Source: Novosphingobium olei
Lineage (GTDB): Bacteria; Pseudomonadota; Alphaproteobacteria; Sphingomonadales; Sphingomonadaceae
Length of the DNA: 64,000 bases
Assembly: GCF_012927405.1 (NCBI RefSeq)
Contig: NZ_JABBGM010000009.1
Location: 1-64,000 of the forward strand
Reading direction: 5' to 3'
Position numbers and translations under genes: made by a program. Below are positions 63,623 to 64,000 of this stretch, in pieces. Under the pieces are notes generated by a model that worked only from the letters and a program-made list of their open reading frames with translations, was not told the origin of the DNA and ran no database searches. Within the stretch, counting starts at the first letter, position 1. Each line of letters starts with the position of its first letter.

Positions 63623-63712
63623 CGTCTCGGCCCTTGTGGCTTGGTTGCCTGATTGCGCATAAGCCGACGAGGTTGACGGCCTATTAAGGCTTTTCTTGGC
63701 ATCGGATCCTGC

Positions 63713-64000
63713 ATGACCCGCGTGCTCCACGTCCTCGACCACAGCCTGCCGCTGCACAGCGGGTACACCTTCCGCACCCGTGCGATCCTGAAGGCGCAGC
63801 AGCGCCTGGGGTTCGAGGTCGAAGGGGTAACCGGGCAACGCCACAATGTCGAGACGCGCGCGGCGCAGCCAGACGCGGTGGAAGCGGCCGACGGCATCCG
63901 TTTCCACCGCACGGCCGGCCTTCCGCAAGGACTGCCGCTGCTGCGCGAATGGGGAGAGGTGCGCGCGCTCGAAGCCCGGATCGTCGAAGTGGCGCAGGGT
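63713..64000 (+). CDS. Glycosyltransferase, exosortase-A-associated (N-terminal 96 residues)
   Basis: Open to the window's right edge, so partial. It begins MTRVLHVLDHSLPLHSGYTFRTRAIL, the signature start of the XrtA-associated GT4-type glycosyltransferases (Daro_2409-like), where the His-Ser-Gly-Tyr loop contacts the acceptor. Frame and codon use are clean through all 96 codons. It is divergent from the ligase unit, with 90 bases between that hold both promoters. It would add a sugar to the lipid-linked repeat in the cytoplasm. The catalytic C-terminal half lies outside the window. Confidence 0.85.
   Translation, partial: MTRVLHVLDHSLPLHSGYTFRTRAILKAQQRLGFEVEGVTGQRHNVETRAAQPDAVEAADGIRFHRTAGLPQGLPLLREWGEVRALEARIVEVAQG

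Overview
The window is very G+C-rich chromosomal DNA from an alphaproteobacterium, almost certainly a member of the Sphingomonadales close to Novosphingobium. The evidence is the strong GC bias at third codon positions, a 180-kDa-type NAD-glutamate dehydrogenase, a ferredoxin reductase resembling the sphingomonad P450 reductase ArR, a CYP153-like P450, a sphingomonad-type PAS protein, REP-like palindromes of the CCTGAGCTTGTCGAAG type, and exosortase-A (XrtA) exopolysaccharide genes at the right edge. I see no rRNA, tRNA, CRISPR array, prophage or insertion sequence. The species call is an inference from family recognition, not from a database search.

Layout, left to right. 0.2-4.3 kb: a membrane glycosyltransferase, then a plus-strand run of alpha/beta hydrolase, TPR protein and luciferase-like flavin oxidoreductase. 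4.3-10.6 kb: NAD-glutamate dehydrogenase behind a 206-bp regulatory gap, then the ferredoxin reductase. 10.6-17.3 kb: queG, a two-gene ABC exporter, the P450, a Tat-exported MsrB lipoprotein and a phytase-esterase-like protein. 17.3-23 kb: rpmB, tadA, a minus-strand nadC/membrane protein/RNase T2 group, a LytS/LytTR two-component pair and a PhnZ-like HD protein. 23-27.1 kb: a compact minus-strand operon of hydrolase, BepA-like protease, DsbA-like thiol oxidoreductase and PDZ-metalloprotease, apparently for envelope quality control. A 267-bp nested palindromic element (27131-27397) separates it from the PAS protein. 28.9-32.3 kb: a translationally coupled operon of sterol-desaturase-like hydroxylase, DUF2141 protein, MFS transporter and CoA-ester lyase.

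32.4-49.2 kb: malic enzyme, mutS flanked by two polytopic GT-C-like proteins, an amber-interrupted membrane gene, a nucleoside transporter, a queuosine-precursor transporter, argB, yggT, folD, marC, a secreted beta-helix protein and small hypotheticals. 49.2-55.9 kb: ribA/xthA, a possible small RNA, lolA, rpmG, ppk2, phhA, and a stress pair (acidic repeat lipoprotein plus GlsB-type membrane protein) behind a good EcfG-type general-stress promoter, then uppP. 56-64 kb: an M13 peptidase, an MsbA-like ABC exporter, PHA depolymerase, a MaoC hydratase, and the start of the XrtA-associated polysaccharide locus (O-antigen-ligase-like protein, a 51-aa ORF and the N-terminus of a glycosyltransferase running off the window).

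Most of the content is ordinary housekeeping and envelope biology. The least explained items are the three-arm palindrome at 27131-27397, the candidate RNA between lolA and xthA, two REP-like units, stress-type promoters, the HD-domain oxygenase-like gene and an in-frame amber codon at 40632.
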